From Aliidongia dinghuensis (GTDB lineage Bacteria > Pseudomonadota > Alphaproteobacteria > ATCC43930 > CGMCC-115725), in NCBI RefSeq assembly GCF_014643535.1, contig NZ_BMJQ01000001.1:310001-374000 (forward strand): 64,000 nucleotides of DNA, in the 5' to 3' direction. Below, in pieces: positions 26,097 to 34,939 of the stretch. The notes below the pieces were generated by a model. It ran no database searches, was not told where the DNA came from, and saw only the letters and a list, made by a program, of their open reading frames with translations. A program made the position numbers and the translations under genes. Within the stretch, counting starts at the first letter, position 1, and every line of letters starts with the position of its first letter.

Positions 26097-26531
26097 TGTA
26101 GTAGAACTCCGACACGTGCGCCGAGTGCGATCTTTATTTTGCGTTTCAGGCGCGGCAATTTTGAAAAATCTAGCGCATTCTTCGCGTTAGCGGTGTTGTG
26201 TGTCGGATGTTATTTTGCGATTCCTGCAATTTCAAATGAAAACGTCATTTTAATCTAAGTAATATTTGTTTATTATTTAGATTTATTTTTGAGTGGCGCT
26301 GTCAGATATTGATATTGTTCGGTTGCGTCGCGAGGTGCGGGGCCGCTCCTCCGCGGCCCCGCGCTCGTCGCCGTGCCAGGCTTCGGTAGTTGCCCGGTTC
26401 AGAGTTTGCTCGGCGCGGGACACCTGGCGCCGCTCTCGCCGAGATGCAACAGCATTCCTTGGGCGAAGGAATAAGATCGGATTACGTAGTGCCGCGGACT
26501 TCGTGGCTTTTGCGGCTTCCTGCGGAAAAGC
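26097..26531. other. AT-rich leader of the recombinase operon and right flank
   Basis: The first 200 bases are far more AT-rich than the genome and should hold the recombinase promoter. A perfect 10-bp-arm GC hairpin (GCGGGGCCGC / GCGGCCCCGC) lies at 26337-26362. Beyond it the DNA returns to genome-like GC but no gene was found. The right end of the element should be in this stretch. Confidence 0.5.
26337..26362. terminator. GC hairpin at island edge
   Basis: Ten-base perfect arms with loop TCCTCC and no T-run. It might be a factor-independent pause site or part of an end structure. Confidence 0.35.
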
Positions 26532-26744
26532 TCAAACGCGAAAAAGCCCGCAACGGACGCAGCATGGCGCGCCGAGGAACGTGATGCCCTGCCAGCATTG
26601 GGCGCACAGCGCACCTTGCGTCTCGACGGCGCCGCCGCAGGCGAGGCAGCGCGGCGGCAGCAGCGCATCGAGCACGGCCCGGCCGGCGGCGAGGACGCGG
26701 CGCCGGGCGCCGCTCCATCGCGCTGGATCGACCGAATCGCTCAT
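26532..26744 (-). pseudogene. comF: comF, truncated N-terminal stub
   Basis: The minus-strand frame gives a ComF-type N-terminus: DALLPPRCLACGGAVETQG, then LCAQCWQGITFLGAPCCVRCGL, the paired zinc-ribbon of ComF amidophosphoribosyl-transferase-like proteins. After CGL the frame is off (FAFEL appears one frame over, as though two bases were lost) and homology ends near 26530. The ~150-residue phosphoribosyltransferase domain is absent from the window. In related bacteria comF is divergent from a SAM methyltransferase gene like the one at 30114. Confidence 0.65.
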
Positions 26745-26838
26745 GTCCATGGGCATCGCTGGAGATCGTCGAAGATGTCGCCACTCTGCGCGTTTCGCTG
26801 CGAACGGGCAAGCGCGGGCCAGGGCGCCATCTCGGCTA

Positions 26839-26866
26839 TTGACGATTGTCGACAATCGACTATCAT
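26839..26866 (+). promoter_or_regulatory. Promoter with embedded palindromic GntR operator
   Basis: TTGACG, a 16-base spacer, then TATCAT. The spacer contains most of the perfect palindrome CGATTGTCGACAATCG (26843-26858), whose TTGTCGACAA core fits FadR-type GntR sites (T-GT-N-AC-A). The start codon of the regulator is 25 bases downstream, so the regulator should repress itself. Confidence 0.75.
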
Positions 26867-26890
26867 GACGTCAACAAAACAGGAGCCGTC

Positions 26891-27574
26891 ATGAAGTCCG
26901 TCGTCAAGCAGAGCGCCGAGGCGCAGGCGATAGCCATTCTCCGCGAGCAGCTGTTGACCGGCGTGATCGCGCCCGGTGCTCGCCTCACCGAGATGGATCT
27001 GGCGGCGTCGCTGCAAATCGCCCGCGCCACGGTGCGTCAGGCCCTGCACCATCTGGCGCAGGAAGGGCTGATCGTGCTCATCCCCTATACGGGCTGGATG
27101 GTCGTCGATCTGACGCCGACCGACGCCTGGGAGCTGTACACGCTGCGCGCCGCCATCGAAGCGCTCGCGGCCCGGCTCGCCGCTGAGAACATGACGGACC
27201 TCGGGCAGAAGCGGCTGAAGGACGCCATGGCGGCGCTGACCAAGGCCGCGCGTTCCGGATCGCTGCCCGAGGCGGCCGAGGCGGATTTCGCGCTGCACGA
27301 GGCGATCGTCGGCCTCGCCCAGCACCGGCGGCTCGCCGAGCAATACCGCATCGTGAGCCAGCAGGTCCGCATGTTCATCGCGTCCAGCGACGCGCTCGTC
27401 TCCGGTGCGGCGCTCATCGATCAGCACGCACCGATCGTCGATGCCATCCTGGCCGGCGACGGGGTGCGCGCCGCCCAGCTGTCGGAACAACACAATGTCT
27501 CGGAAGGCGAGAAGCTCGTCGCCCATCTGAAAGCGCACGAGGCCGCCATAGAGCATGATGGGCGGCCGGCGTGA
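26891..27574 (+). CDS. GntR family (FadR/FCD) transcriptional regulator
   Basis: A 227-residue regulator. The ATG at 26891 is chosen for AGGAG five bases before it. The winged helix ([46 protein letters not shown]) is followed by an all-helical FCD ligand domain ([45 protein letters not shown]). The FCD histidines for metal are present ([15 protein letters not shown]), so a carboxylate ligand bound through metal is likely. It heads an operon with a dehydratase and a HAD enzyme and should respond to their substrate. Confidence 0.85.
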   Translation: MKSVVKQSAEAQAIAILREQLLTGVIAPGARLTEMDLAASLQIARATVRQALHHLAQEGLIVLIPYTGWMVVDLTPTDAWELYTLRAAIEALAARLAAENMTDLGQKRLKDAMAALTKAARSGSLPEAAEADFALHEAIVGLAQHRRLAEQYRIVSQQVRMFIASSDALVSGAALIDQHAPIVDAILAGDGVRAAQLSEQHNVSEGEKLVAHLKAHEAAIEHDGRPA

Positions 27575-27647
27575 CCCGGCCCTAACGCTTTTCACCATCC
27601 CCGGAATTCAGCCAACGCGGCCGCGCTCGGCCGTGACAGGAGGAGTC

Positions 27648-29318
27648 ATGTCCGCAGAGAAACGTCGTAGCGCCCAGCAATTCACCGGTATCGAGCGCTC
27701 GTTGCAGCGCGCCTGGGCGAAGGGCGCCGGCCTCATCGACGAGGAATTCGCGCGGCCGATGATCGCGGTCGTGAACACCTATCAGGATTTCTCGCCGGAG
27801 AATTTCCACCTGCGCCAAGTGGCGGAAGCGGTCTCGGCCGGCGTGCGCATGGCCGGCGGCACACCCTGCCAGTTCAACACGTTCCACGTCACCGACAGCG
27901 AGACCTTCGCCTCCGTCGGCATGCGCTACGTGCTGCCGAGCCGGGACGTGGTCGCCGACATGATCGAGCTGATGGTCGAGGGCCATCGCTTCGACGCCAT
28001 GGTGCTGATCGGCTCCGGCGACAAGGTGATGCCGGGCATGGTGATGGCCGCGGCCCGGCTCGACCTGCCGGCCATCATGCTCTATGGCGGCCCGACCGAG
28101 GCCGGCGTCTACAAGGGCCGGCGCGTGTTCCTCGAGACGGTCTACGACGCGGTCGGCGAGCATATCCGCGGCGCGCTCTCGGCCGAGGACCTGAAAGGGC
28201 TCGAGGACCATCATTTCCCGTTCTCGGGCGCCTGCGACACGGCGACCTCGGGCAATACCGCCGGCATCTATACCGAGGCGCTCGGGCTGGCGCTCCCCGG
28301 CTCCGGCACCCTGCCGGCCGGCAGCAACTACCAGCTGCGCGCCGCCAAATACACCGGCATGCGGATCATGGATCTGCTGGCGGCCGATCTCCGCCCGTCG
28401 AAGATCCTGACCCGCGACGCGTTCGAGAATGCCATGCGGGTCGGCATGGCGGTCGGCGGCTCGACCAACATGGTGCTGCATATGATGGCGATGGCGAAGG
28501 AGGCCGGCGTCGACGTCACGTTCGAGACCTGGGACGCGCTGTCCCGGACGACGCCGACGCTGGTCAAGCTCGCGCCCTCGGGGCCCTGGGGCGTGACCGA
28601 GCTCAATGCTGCGGGCGGCGTGCCGGCCGTGATGAAAGCGCTGGGCGACCGGATCAAGCGTGACGGGCCGACCGTGTCCGGCAAGACGGTGGGCGAGATC
28701 GTCGACGGAGCCGAGATCGCCGATCCGGAGGTGATCCGGCCGGCGGGCGACCCGATCGAGCCGGAGGGCTCGCTCTTCATTCTCAAGGGTTCGCTCGCCC
28801 CCGGCGGTGCCGTGGTCAAGGCGTCGGGCGTCGCCAAACCGATGTGGCGCACGGTGCTCGGCGCCCGCGTCTTCGAGGACGAGGAAAGCGCCATCGACGC
28901 GCTCAGGGCCGGTGCGGTCGCACCCGGCTCGTGCGTGATCATCCGCAACGAGGGGACGAAGGGCGGCCCCGGCATGCGCGAGATGCTGGGTGCCACTTCA
29001 GCACTCATGGGGGCCGGGCTGGGCGAGACCAGCGCGCTCGTCACCGACGGCCGCTTCTCGGGTGCCACCCACGGACCTGCCATCGGCTATGTGACGCCCG
29101 AGGCGGCGCGCGGCGGCGTCATCGGCCTGGTCGAGGACGGCGACCGGATCGCGATCGATCTCGCCCGGCGCACGCTCGACCTGCTGGTCGAGCCGGCGGA
29201 GCTCGACCGGCGCCGTGCCGCCTATGTCCCGCCCGCGCCGCGCGTCAAGCGCGGCTATCTCAAGTTCTATGCCGACCATGTGGCGCCGGCGTCGGAAGGC
29301 GCCGTGCTGCCGCGCTGA
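27648..29318 (+). CDS. IlvD/Edd family dehydratase, cysteine-poor variant
   Basis: A 556-residue enzyme of the dihydroxy-acid / sugar-acid dehydratase family, start after AGGAGG. Family blocks are clear: [23 protein letters not shown]-like [30 protein letters not shown]-like [23 protein letters not shown] and [15 protein letters not shown]. The conserved cluster cysteine of 'NCDK' is glycine here (GSGDK, position 124), and the position corresponding to the first 2Fe-2S cysteine is in SPENFHL. Only the GAC cysteine (C196) remains. The Fe-S cluster may be bound differently or be absent. It is in an operon with a GntR regulator and a HAD hydrolase, so a catabolic role is likelier than valine synthesis. 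Confidence 0.8.
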   Translation: MSAEKRRSAQQFTGIERSLQRAWAKGAGLIDEEFARPMIAVVNTYQDFSPENFHLRQVAEAVSAGVRMAGGTPCQFNTFHVTDSETFASVGMRYVLPSRDVVADMIELMVEGHRFDAMVLIGSGDKVMPGMVMAAARLDLPAIMLYGGPTEAGVYKGRRVFLETVYDAVGEHIRGALSAEDLKGLEDHHFPFSGACDTATSGNTAGIYTEALGLALPGSGTLPAGSNYQLRAAKYTGMRIMDLLAADLRPSKILTRDAFENAMRVGMAVGGSTNMVLHMMAMAKEAGVDVTFETWDALSRTTPTLVKLAPSGPWGVTELNAAGGVPAVMKALGDRIKRDGPTVSGKTVGEIVDGAEIADPEVIRPAGDPIEPEGSLFILKGSLAPGGAVVKASGVAKPMWRTVLGARVFEDEESAIDALRAGAVAPGSCVIIRNEGTKGGPGMREMLGATSALMGAGLGETSALVTDGRFSGATHGPAIGYVTPEAARGGVIGLVEDGDRIAIDLARRTLDLLVEPAELDRRRAAYVPPAPRVKRGYLKFYADHVAPASEGAVLPR

Positions 29319-29342
29319 CGGCTCGTGCAAGAGGAGGCCTTC

Positions 29343-30047
29343 ATGACGGAAAATTTCGGTACCAAGCCGGAATGGCTGACGTTCGATTGCTACGGCACGC
29401 TCATCCAGTGGGACGAGGGGCTCATCGCCGCGGTCGAGCGGATCCTGGCCAAGCAGGACGCGACCGTCGATCCGAAGCGGTTCATCGAGATCTTCGACCG
29501 GCACGAGCATGCGCTCGAGCACGAGAAGCCGCATCGCTCGTTCCGCTCGGTCACGGCGGAGAGCCTCGGGCGCACCATGGCGGAGCTGGAGCTCCGCCAC
29601 GAGCCGGGCGACGCCGAAATCCTGACCTCGAGCATCTCGAAGATGCCGCCGTTCCCTGAGGTGGTGGCAGCCCTCGGCGCGCTGAAGCGCATGGGCTTCA
29701 GGCTGTGCATCGTCTCCAACACCGACGACGATATTATTGCCGGCAACGTGGCGCAGCTGGGCGGCCACATCGACTGGATGATCACGGCCGAACAGGCGGA
29801 GGCCTACAAGCCGTCGCGCGCGATCTTCGAACATGCCTACCGGGAACTGGGCGTCTCGAAGGACGGGGTCGTGCATATCTGTGCGAGCCCGCATCTCGAC
29901 CACGCCGCGGCGCGCGACATCGGCTTCCGCTGCCTCTGGATCGACCGCGGCACCGGCCGCAAGCCCTTGGCCGACTACACGCCCGACCGGACTTTCGCGA
30001 CGCTTACCGAAGTGCCGGCGTTCTTCGCCGAGATCGGCTGGGGGTGA
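29343..30047 (+). CDS. Haloacid dehalogenase type II-like HAD hydrolase
   Basis: A 234-residue cytoplasmic HAD enzyme. Motif I is LTFDCYGTLIQWD, motif II is LCIVSNTDDD, motif III lysine is in AEAYKPSRAIFEHA, and the motif IV acidic pair region is HICASPHLDHAAARDIGF. The cap insertion after motif I and overall length fit the L-2-haloacid dehalogenase branch, although many such proteins are phosphatases. It follows the dehydratase by 24 bases and is probably cotranscribed with it. Confidence 0.85.
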   Translation: MTENFGTKPEWLTFDCYGTLIQWDEGLIAAVERILAKQDATVDPKRFIEIFDRHEHALEHEKPHRSFRSVTAESLGRTMAELELRHEPGDAEILTSSISKMPPFPEVVAALGALKRMGFRLCIVSNTDDDIIAGNVAQLGGHIDWMITAEQAEAYKPSRAIFEHAYRELGVSKDGVVHICASPHLDHAAARDIGFRCLWIDRGTGRKPLADYTPDRTFATLTEVPAFFAEIGWG

Positions 30048-30113
30048 GTCCGGGCACGCTTGGCAGGGGCACGCTTGGCAGTAGAAGGCGGCCGGTCCAT
30101 AGTCCGGCCCGCC

Positions 30114-31022
30114 ATGAGTGACGATATCATTGTCTTCGACCAGACGGCCGTGCGCCGCCATCGCGAGCGGGCGGCGCTCTACCCGGCCGAGAGCCGCTTC
30201 CTTGGCCAAGCGGTCCGCGAGCGGCTGGCGGATCGCCTCCACGACGTCAAGCATCGCTTTGCCCGCGTGCTCGACCTGGGCGTCGGTGACGGCGGCACGG
30301 CCGAATTGCTGGCCGCGGCCGGACGGTCGGCCGAGATCGTCTCGTTCGACCCGGCCTGGCGCTTCGCCCGGCGGCACGCACCGGCCGTGGTCGGCGAGAC
30401 CGAGGCGCTGCCGTTCCGTGCCGCGAGCTTCGACCTGGTGGTGAGCGCGCTCGGGCTCCACTGGACCAACGACCTGCCGGGCGCCCTTCTGCAGCTGCGG
30501 CATATCCTGAAGCCCGACGGGCTCCTGCTGGCCGCACTCTACGGCGGCCGCACGCTCTCGGAGCTGCAGGAGGTGCTGATGCAGGCCGAGCTCGACGTGT
30601 CGGGCGGCGCCGCCCCGCGCGTCTCGCCCTTCGCCGACGTGCCCGACTGCGGCGCGCTGCTGCAGCGCGCCGGCTTCGCCCTGCCGGTCGTCGACAGCGA
30701 GACGCTGACCGTGACCTATCCGCATCTCTTCGCGCTGATGCAGGACCTGCGCGCCATGGGCGAGACCAACGCGCAAGCCCAGCGCCGGCGCGGCGGCAGC
30801 CCGCGCGCCCTTTTCCTGCGCGCGGCCGAGCTCTATCGCCAGCGCTTCGGCGACGCCGAGGGTCGCATCCCGGCGACGTTCCAGCTGATCACGCTCACGG
30901 GCTGGGCGCCCGCCGCAAGCCAGCCCCAGCCGCTGAAGCGCGGCAGCGCCGCCCAGCGCCTGGCCGACGCGCTGGGCACCGAGGAACGGCCGTCCGGTGA
31001 CACGGTGCCCGGACGGGCGTGA
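30114..31022 (+). CDS. SAM-dependent methyltransferase (NDUFAF5/BioC-like)
   Basis: About 302 residues starting MSDDIIVFDQTAVRRHRERAA, which is typical for the alphaproteobacterial methyltransferase divergent from comF. Motif I is VLDLGVGDGGTAELL, then VVGETEALPFRAASFDLVVSALGLHWTNDLPGAL carries the acidic SAM contacts and the post-motif region. Related mitochondrial NDUFAF5 hydroxylates complex I, while BioC methylates malonyl-ACP; which applies here is unclear. Two copies of GCACGCTTGGCAG lie just upstream. Confidence 0.8.
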   Translation: MSDDIIVFDQTAVRRHRERAALYPAESRFLGQAVRERLADRLHDVKHRFARVLDLGVGDGGTAELLAAAGRSAEIVSFDPAWRFARRHAPAVVGETEALPFRAASFDLVVSALGLHWTNDLPGALLQLRHILKPDGLLLAALYGGRTLSELQEVLMQAELDVSGGAAPRVSPFADVPDCGALLQRAGFALPVVDSETLTVTYPHLFALMQDLRAMGETNAQAQRRRGGSPRALFLRAAELYRQRFGDAEGRIPATFQLITLTGWAPAASQPQPLKRGSAAQRLADALGTEERPSGDTVPGRA

Positions 31023-31056
31023 GAGACACTCGCTTGACCGGGCCTCACTTTCTTCT

Positions 31057-31082
31057 CCTCTTCGCCCCTGGGGCGGAGAGGG
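31057..31082. terminator. Bidirectional hairpin between convergent genes
   Basis: CCTCTTCGCCCC-tg-GGGCGGAGAGG lies 35 bases after the methyltransferase stop and just before the convergent YCII-SRPBCC stop. Confidence 0.5.
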
Positions 31083-31088
31083 ATGTCA

Positions 31089-31997
31089 TCACGCGAACTT
31101 CTTCGCGAGGCGGCCCAGCACATAGTCCCAGGCGTCGTTGAAATAGAGGTAGAGCTTGTCCCAGTCCGCGCCCTGGCCCCAGCCGGCGTGGTCGATGGTG
31201 ACGTCGACCTGGTCGCGGCCGATCGGCTTGAAGCTGACGATGACCCAGGTGCGCTGCTGGCGGAGCGGCCCGAACTTGGGCGGCGCGTTCCATTCGAAGC
31301 TGAGCATCCGCTTCGGCAGGTAGGAGAGGATGCGCATGCCCTCCGAGCCGCGGGCGGGCGCGGTCTTGTCCGGGTTCCACAGGATCTCGAACGGGCCGCC
31401 GATCCTGAGATCGATATGCGCCTCCGCACCGGCGAAGTCGGTGAAGCCCTCGCTTGTGGTCCAGGCGTGCCACACGGCATCGATACTGCCCTTGACCACG
31501 ACATGCTTGTGCAGCACCCGGTCGCTCGGATTGGCGACATAGTCGCGCGGCAACGGCCCTGGCCGTTCGAGCGCCAGCTGGAACGGCTCGACGGATTTGA
31601 GCGCGAAGGCGCCGGCCTTGACCGCCGGATCGCTCTCGGCGAGCACCCGGGCGGCGTCGAGGTCGGCGGCCTTGAAGACGACGAGGCCCTGGGTCGGCGG
31701 ATCGGTCGGCCCGGCCAGGATGAGGTCGCCGTCGCGCAGCATGTCCTTGAGCCGGGCGAAATGGGCGCCGATCGCCTGTTTCTCGGCGTCGGTCATCCCG
31801 TCCATCAGGCCGGGGCGCGGCGTCACGATGTAGAGGAAGGTGCCGGGCTGGGTGCTGGCGGCCTGGGTGTTGGCGGCCTGGGTGTTGGCGGGCTGAGTGC
31901 TGGCGGGTTGGGGCGGCGGCTCGGCGGCGCTGAGGGGCGCCGCAGACGCCATGAGGGCGAGAAAGCCCGGCAGGAACGGCAAGCATGCCCGACGCAT
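31089..31997 (-). CDS. Exported YCII-SRPBCC fusion protein
   Basis: A 302-residue protein. The signal peptide (LPFLPGFLALMASAAPLSAAE) is followed by a low-complexity linker of TQPAN/TQAAN repeats (residues ~30-50). Residues ~55-145 form a YCII-like ferredoxin fold (TFLYIVTPRPGLMDGMTDAEK, GLVVFKAADLDAARVLAESDP). Residues ~160-300 form an AHSA1-type START/SRPBCC domain (HKHVVVKGSIDAVWHAWTTSEGF, FEWNAPPKFGPLRQQRTWV). AHSA1-like domains bind hydrophobic ligands. Exported fusions of this kind are rare in my experience of the families. No operon partner. Confidence 0.75.
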   Translation of the reverse strand: MRRACLPFLPGFLALMASAAPLSAAEPPPQPASTQPANTQAANTQAASTQPGTFLYIVTPRPGLMDGMTDAEKQAIGAHFARLKDMLRDGDLILAGPTDPPTQGLVVFKAADLDAARVLAESDPAVKAGAFALKSVEPFQLALERPGPLPRDYVANPSDRVLHKHVVVKGSIDAVWHAWTTSEGFTDFAGAEAHIDLRIGGPFEILWNPDKTAPARGSEGMRILSYLPKRMLSFEWNAPPKFGPLRQQRTWVIVSFKPIGRDQVDVTIDHAGWGQGADWDKLYLYFNDAWDYVLGRLAKKFA

Positions 31998-32087
31998 GGT
32001 GCCACCTCATCGTGGAGGGCGGATCGTCGGGCGAGTGTAGGCGAGCGGCGGGGTGCGGTAAACGACAGGGCCGAAGGGGTTAACGGC

Positions 32088-32294
32088 TCAGAGGTTCCAC
32101 ATGTCGACCGGCGACGGTGCCGCGGCAAGCGGCGCCTGCGCGTCGACGGCCGCGGGCACGGCCGGCGACGGGGCGTTCGCGCGATGCTGCCAGGCTTGGG
32201 CGATGCCGACCGCGGCGATGGCGGCGAGCGCGAAGACCGCGGCACGCGCGAAGGCGGGCAGGGGAGCACCAACTGACAATACGTGGTTCATCAT
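32088..32294 (-). CDS. Small single-pass membrane protein (tentative)
   Basis: Sixty-eight residues with one hydrophobic segment (FARAAVFALAAIAAVGIAQAW) near the N-terminus and an alanine/proline-rich tail ending DMWNL. The ATG follows GGAGACGGGATG-like sequence. It lies alone between convergent and divergent neighbours. It might be an exported peptide. No family recognised. Confidence 0.35.
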   Translation of the reverse strand: MMNHVLSVGAPLPAFARAAVFALAAIAAVGIAQAWQHRANAPSPAVPAAVDAQAPLAAAPSPVDMWNL

Positions 32295-32429
32295 CCCGTC
32301 TCCTGGTCGCCATCGACCCGACTTTAGTTATCGGTCCCGGCGATCGTCAGGAGATAGGCGCAAGGAACGCGCGCGACAAACGATGCTTTATATGGCTTCG
32401 GATTATATTTTGTCATGGTATGATCGGCC

Positions 32430-33341
32430 ATGACCGTGCATCTGCCCTCGCTCAACGGCCTGCGCGCGTTCGAGGCCGCGGCTCGTCACCTGAGCTTCAC
32501 GCTGGCGGCGGCGGAGCTCAACGTGACCCAGGCCGCGATCAGCCATCAGATCAAGCGGCTCGAGGAGCAGCTGAACGTCCAGCTGTTCGTGCGCCAGAAC
32601 CGGGCGCTGGTGCTGACCCGCGCCGCGCAGGACTATCTGCCGGCGGTGCGCGCGGCATTCGATGACTTGAAGCGCGCGACCGAGCGGCTGGTCAAGCCCG
32701 AACGGCAGCGCGTACTGACGGTCTCGACCATCTCGTCGCTCGCCGCCAAATGGCTGGTGCCGCGGCTCATCCCCTTCCACGAGGCGCATCCGGATATCGA
32801 GGTGCGCATCAGCACGACCATGCGTCCGGTCGATTTCCGGGCCGAGGGCATCGATCTCGGCATCCGCTACGGCACCGGCCGGTGGCCGGGCCTGCGCGCC
32901 GACTGGCTGATGCAGGACAGTTGGTTCCCTGTCTGCAGCCCGGCGCTGCTCCAGGGCACGAAACCGCTCAGAACGCCGGCCGACCTCGCGAACCACACCC
33001 TCATCCATGTCGAGCCCTACCGCGAGGCTTGGGCGCGCTGGCTAGAGGCGGCCGGCGGCCCCGTCGAGATCGCCGAGCGGCGCGGCCTCACATTCGACCT
33101 GGTCATGGTGGCGCTGCAAGCGGCGATCGACGGCGCGGGTGTCGCACTCAGCGGCACGTCCTTCGTCGAGCTCGATCTCGCCGCCGGGCGACTGGTGGCG
33201 CCGTTCGACTTCGCGCTCCCGCACAAGGAAGGCGGCTTCTACGTCGTGGCGCCGGAGGAGACGGCCGACCAACCGGCGGTCGCGACCTTCCGCCAATGGC
33301 TGATCAGCTCGGTCGGCCCGCGGCCGTCGCCGGTGCGATGA
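32430..33341 (+). CDS. LysR family regulator, GcvA-like
   Basis: A 303-residue LysR-type protein. The N-terminal HTH is LPSLNGLRAFEAAARHLSFTLAAAELNVTQAAISHQIKRLEEQL, the motif set of the GcvA/AmpR-like branch. The linker helix and a two-lobed periplasmic-binding-type ligand domain follow (LTVSTISSLAAKWLVPRLIPFHEAHPDIEVRIS, DLGIRYGTGRWPGL). A neighbouring target gene is not obvious, as the divergent side holds only the tentative small membrane protein. Confidence 0.88.
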   Translation: MTVHLPSLNGLRAFEAAARHLSFTLAAAELNVTQAAISHQIKRLEEQLNVQLFVRQNRALVLTRAAQDYLPAVRAAFDDLKRATERLVKPERQRVLTVSTISSLAAKWLVPRLIPFHEAHPDIEVRISTTMRPVDFRAEGIDLGIRYGTGRWPGLRADWLMQDSWFPVCSPALLQGTKPLRTPADLANHTLIHVEPYREAWARWLEAAGGPVEIAERRGLTFDLVMVALQAAIDGAGVALSGTSFVELDLAAGRLVAPFDFALPHKEGGFYVVAPEETADQPAVATFRQWLISSVGPRPSPVR

Positions 33342-33493
33342 CAGGACCGTTGCGATCAAATTTTTTAATTGTGGGATTTGACGGTTTCAATCATCAATTA
33401 GCCGAATTGGACGCATCTTCAAGTTGCGTAAATTGTCGATCTAAACGCATCATCGACAGCCCGTCGACACACGCGCCCTTAAAGGAGCCGCTC

Positions 33494-34921
33494 ATGTCCG
33501 CCATCGGCAGCACGCCCGCCTATCCCGTCCACGGCCAGACCTCGGCCGGCAACACTCCGGCAGCCGCGCGACAGCCGGCAGCGGACCAGAGCTACCAGAT
33601 CGACGAAACGACGTCCGCCTACACAGACGATCTCAGCGGCTCGGCTGCGGTCTCGCTCGATGCCGACTTGAGCGGCACCACGTCGACGACCGAGGCCGGC
33701 TGGCTCACGCTCGGCATTGCCAAGGCACTGCAGGCCGCGACTTCGGTCGATTCTGCGACGGGCCATCGCGAATTGATTGCCGGCGCCGGCGATCAATTGA
33801 CCCAGGCGATCGACAATCTGCTGACCTCGGCCGGTTTCACCAGCGATGAGGCGGCGAATGCTACGGCCAACCTCTCTCAGGAACTGGCGCAGGGCGGCCA
33901 GATCTCGCTGGCGTTCACCGGCGCTCACAACACGAGCTACAGCAACACCGCCACGTTCAGCAACGGCGACCGGTCGAGTGTCTTCACCAACACGAATTTG
34001 GGCCAAGTGTCCCACGCGCTCACGATCGGGATCGATCTCGATAGCGGTGCGCTCAGCATTTCCCTGAAGACACACGGCAACGGCGTCGGCCAGTCGAGTG
34101 AGCTCTATGTGAACGGCGGATTCACGGTGGAGAATTACAACCAGGGCGCCATCGCTTGGGAGACGGGGCGCGGCGAAGGTACCTATACCACGAATGGTAC
34201 CGCGGGCTCGGAGTTGACCGAGACGGAAACCGAGAGCTCGGCCTCCGTTGAGCAGGGCACGCGCCAGATCGTCGACAGCCTCAACGGAAATCAGAGCGTG
34301 CTCAACATCGGCTGGAGCCTGGTCAACGGCCAGTATAGCCAGAAACGCTCGACGATCGGGATCGACCAGTCCCTGTTCGCGACCGCGCCGGTGCAGCAGC
34401 TCGAGCAGGAGGCGCCGGCACCCACCCCGTCCGACCAGATCGTGTTGACCAACACGCCTGGCACGGCGCCATCGCCCAAGGCCGATGCTACCAGCGACGA
34501 TGCGCTGAAGCGGCTGATCGACAATCTGACCGATCCCAAGATCTTCAAGGAAAACGAGGCCGCGAGCCTGGTGGCAAGGCTCGCGGCCATCGCCGACGGC
34601 GTGCGGGCGCAGACCAAGGCGACGGCCGAGGCGCTCGACAAGGAAATTGCTGCCCGCAAGGACGCGGCGAAGGAGACGCCGCTCACGGCTGCCCAGCAGC
34701 GCGATCTCGATGCGCTCGAAGCTCACGCCCAGGACGCGAGCGCAATTTATGAGGCACTCGGCAGCGGTCAGGGCGGCCGCCAGGCTCAGATCGAGATCGG
34801 TGTCAGCCAAACCCTCGCTGTCACCCAGACCGATGCGCAAGGGCACGGCGTCACGCTTTACAAGCGTCCGGACGGCAGCCTCGGGAAGTTTGCGACCGCG
34901 CCCACCCGCGTCACCGCCTGA
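33494..34921 (+). CDS. Hypothetical protein, 475 aa, no recognised domain
   Basis: The ATG is fixed by AAGGAG six bases upstream. The N-terminal ~110 residues are Ser/Thr/Ala-rich and probably disordered (SAGNTPAAARQPAADQSYQ). Residues ~140-290 have alternating polar strands (NTSYSNTATFSNGDRSS, GALSISLKTHGNGVG, GEGTYTTNGTAGSE), suggesting a beta structure. Residues ~330-430 form helices (DALKRLIDNLTDPKIF, LVARLAAIADGVRAQTKATAEALDKE). No signal peptide or membrane segment. The upstream 130 bases are AT-rich. A surface or secreted-by-other-route protein is conceivable; function is unknown. Confidence 0.65.
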   Translation: MSAIGSTPAYPVHGQTSAGNTPAAARQPAADQSYQIDETTSAYTDDLSGSAAVSLDADLSGTTSTTEAGWLTLGIAKALQAATSVDSATGHRELIAGAGDQLTQAIDNLLTSAGFTSDEAANATANLSQELAQGGQISLAFTGAHNTSYSNTATFSNGDRSSVFTNTNLGQVSHALTIGIDLDSGALSISLKTHGNGVGQSSELYVNGGFTVENYNQGAIAWETGRGEGTYTTNGTAGSELTETETESSASVEQGTRQIVDSLNGNQSVLNIGWSLVNGQYSQKRSTIGIDQSLFATAPVQQLEQEAPAPTPSDQIVLTNTPGTAPSPKADATSDDALKRLIDNLTDPKIFKENEAASLVARLAAIADGVRAQTKATAEALDKEIAARKDAAKETPLTAAQQRDLDALEAHAQDASAIYEALGSGQGGRQAQIEIGVSQTLAVTQTDAQGHGVTLYKRPDGSLGKFATAPTRVTA

Positions 34922-34939
34922 ATCCCGTTCCCAGGCGCG

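Noticed and set aside
30060..30090. Direct repeats GCACGCTTGGCAG as a mobile-element footprint before the methyltransferase
   Set aside because: Only two short tandem copies, no inverted ends and no element between them.
32750..33493. N-terminal extension of the 475-residue protein into the LysR gene
   Set aside because: The frame is open only as a shadow of the LysR gene. The ATG at 33494 has a strong ribosome site.
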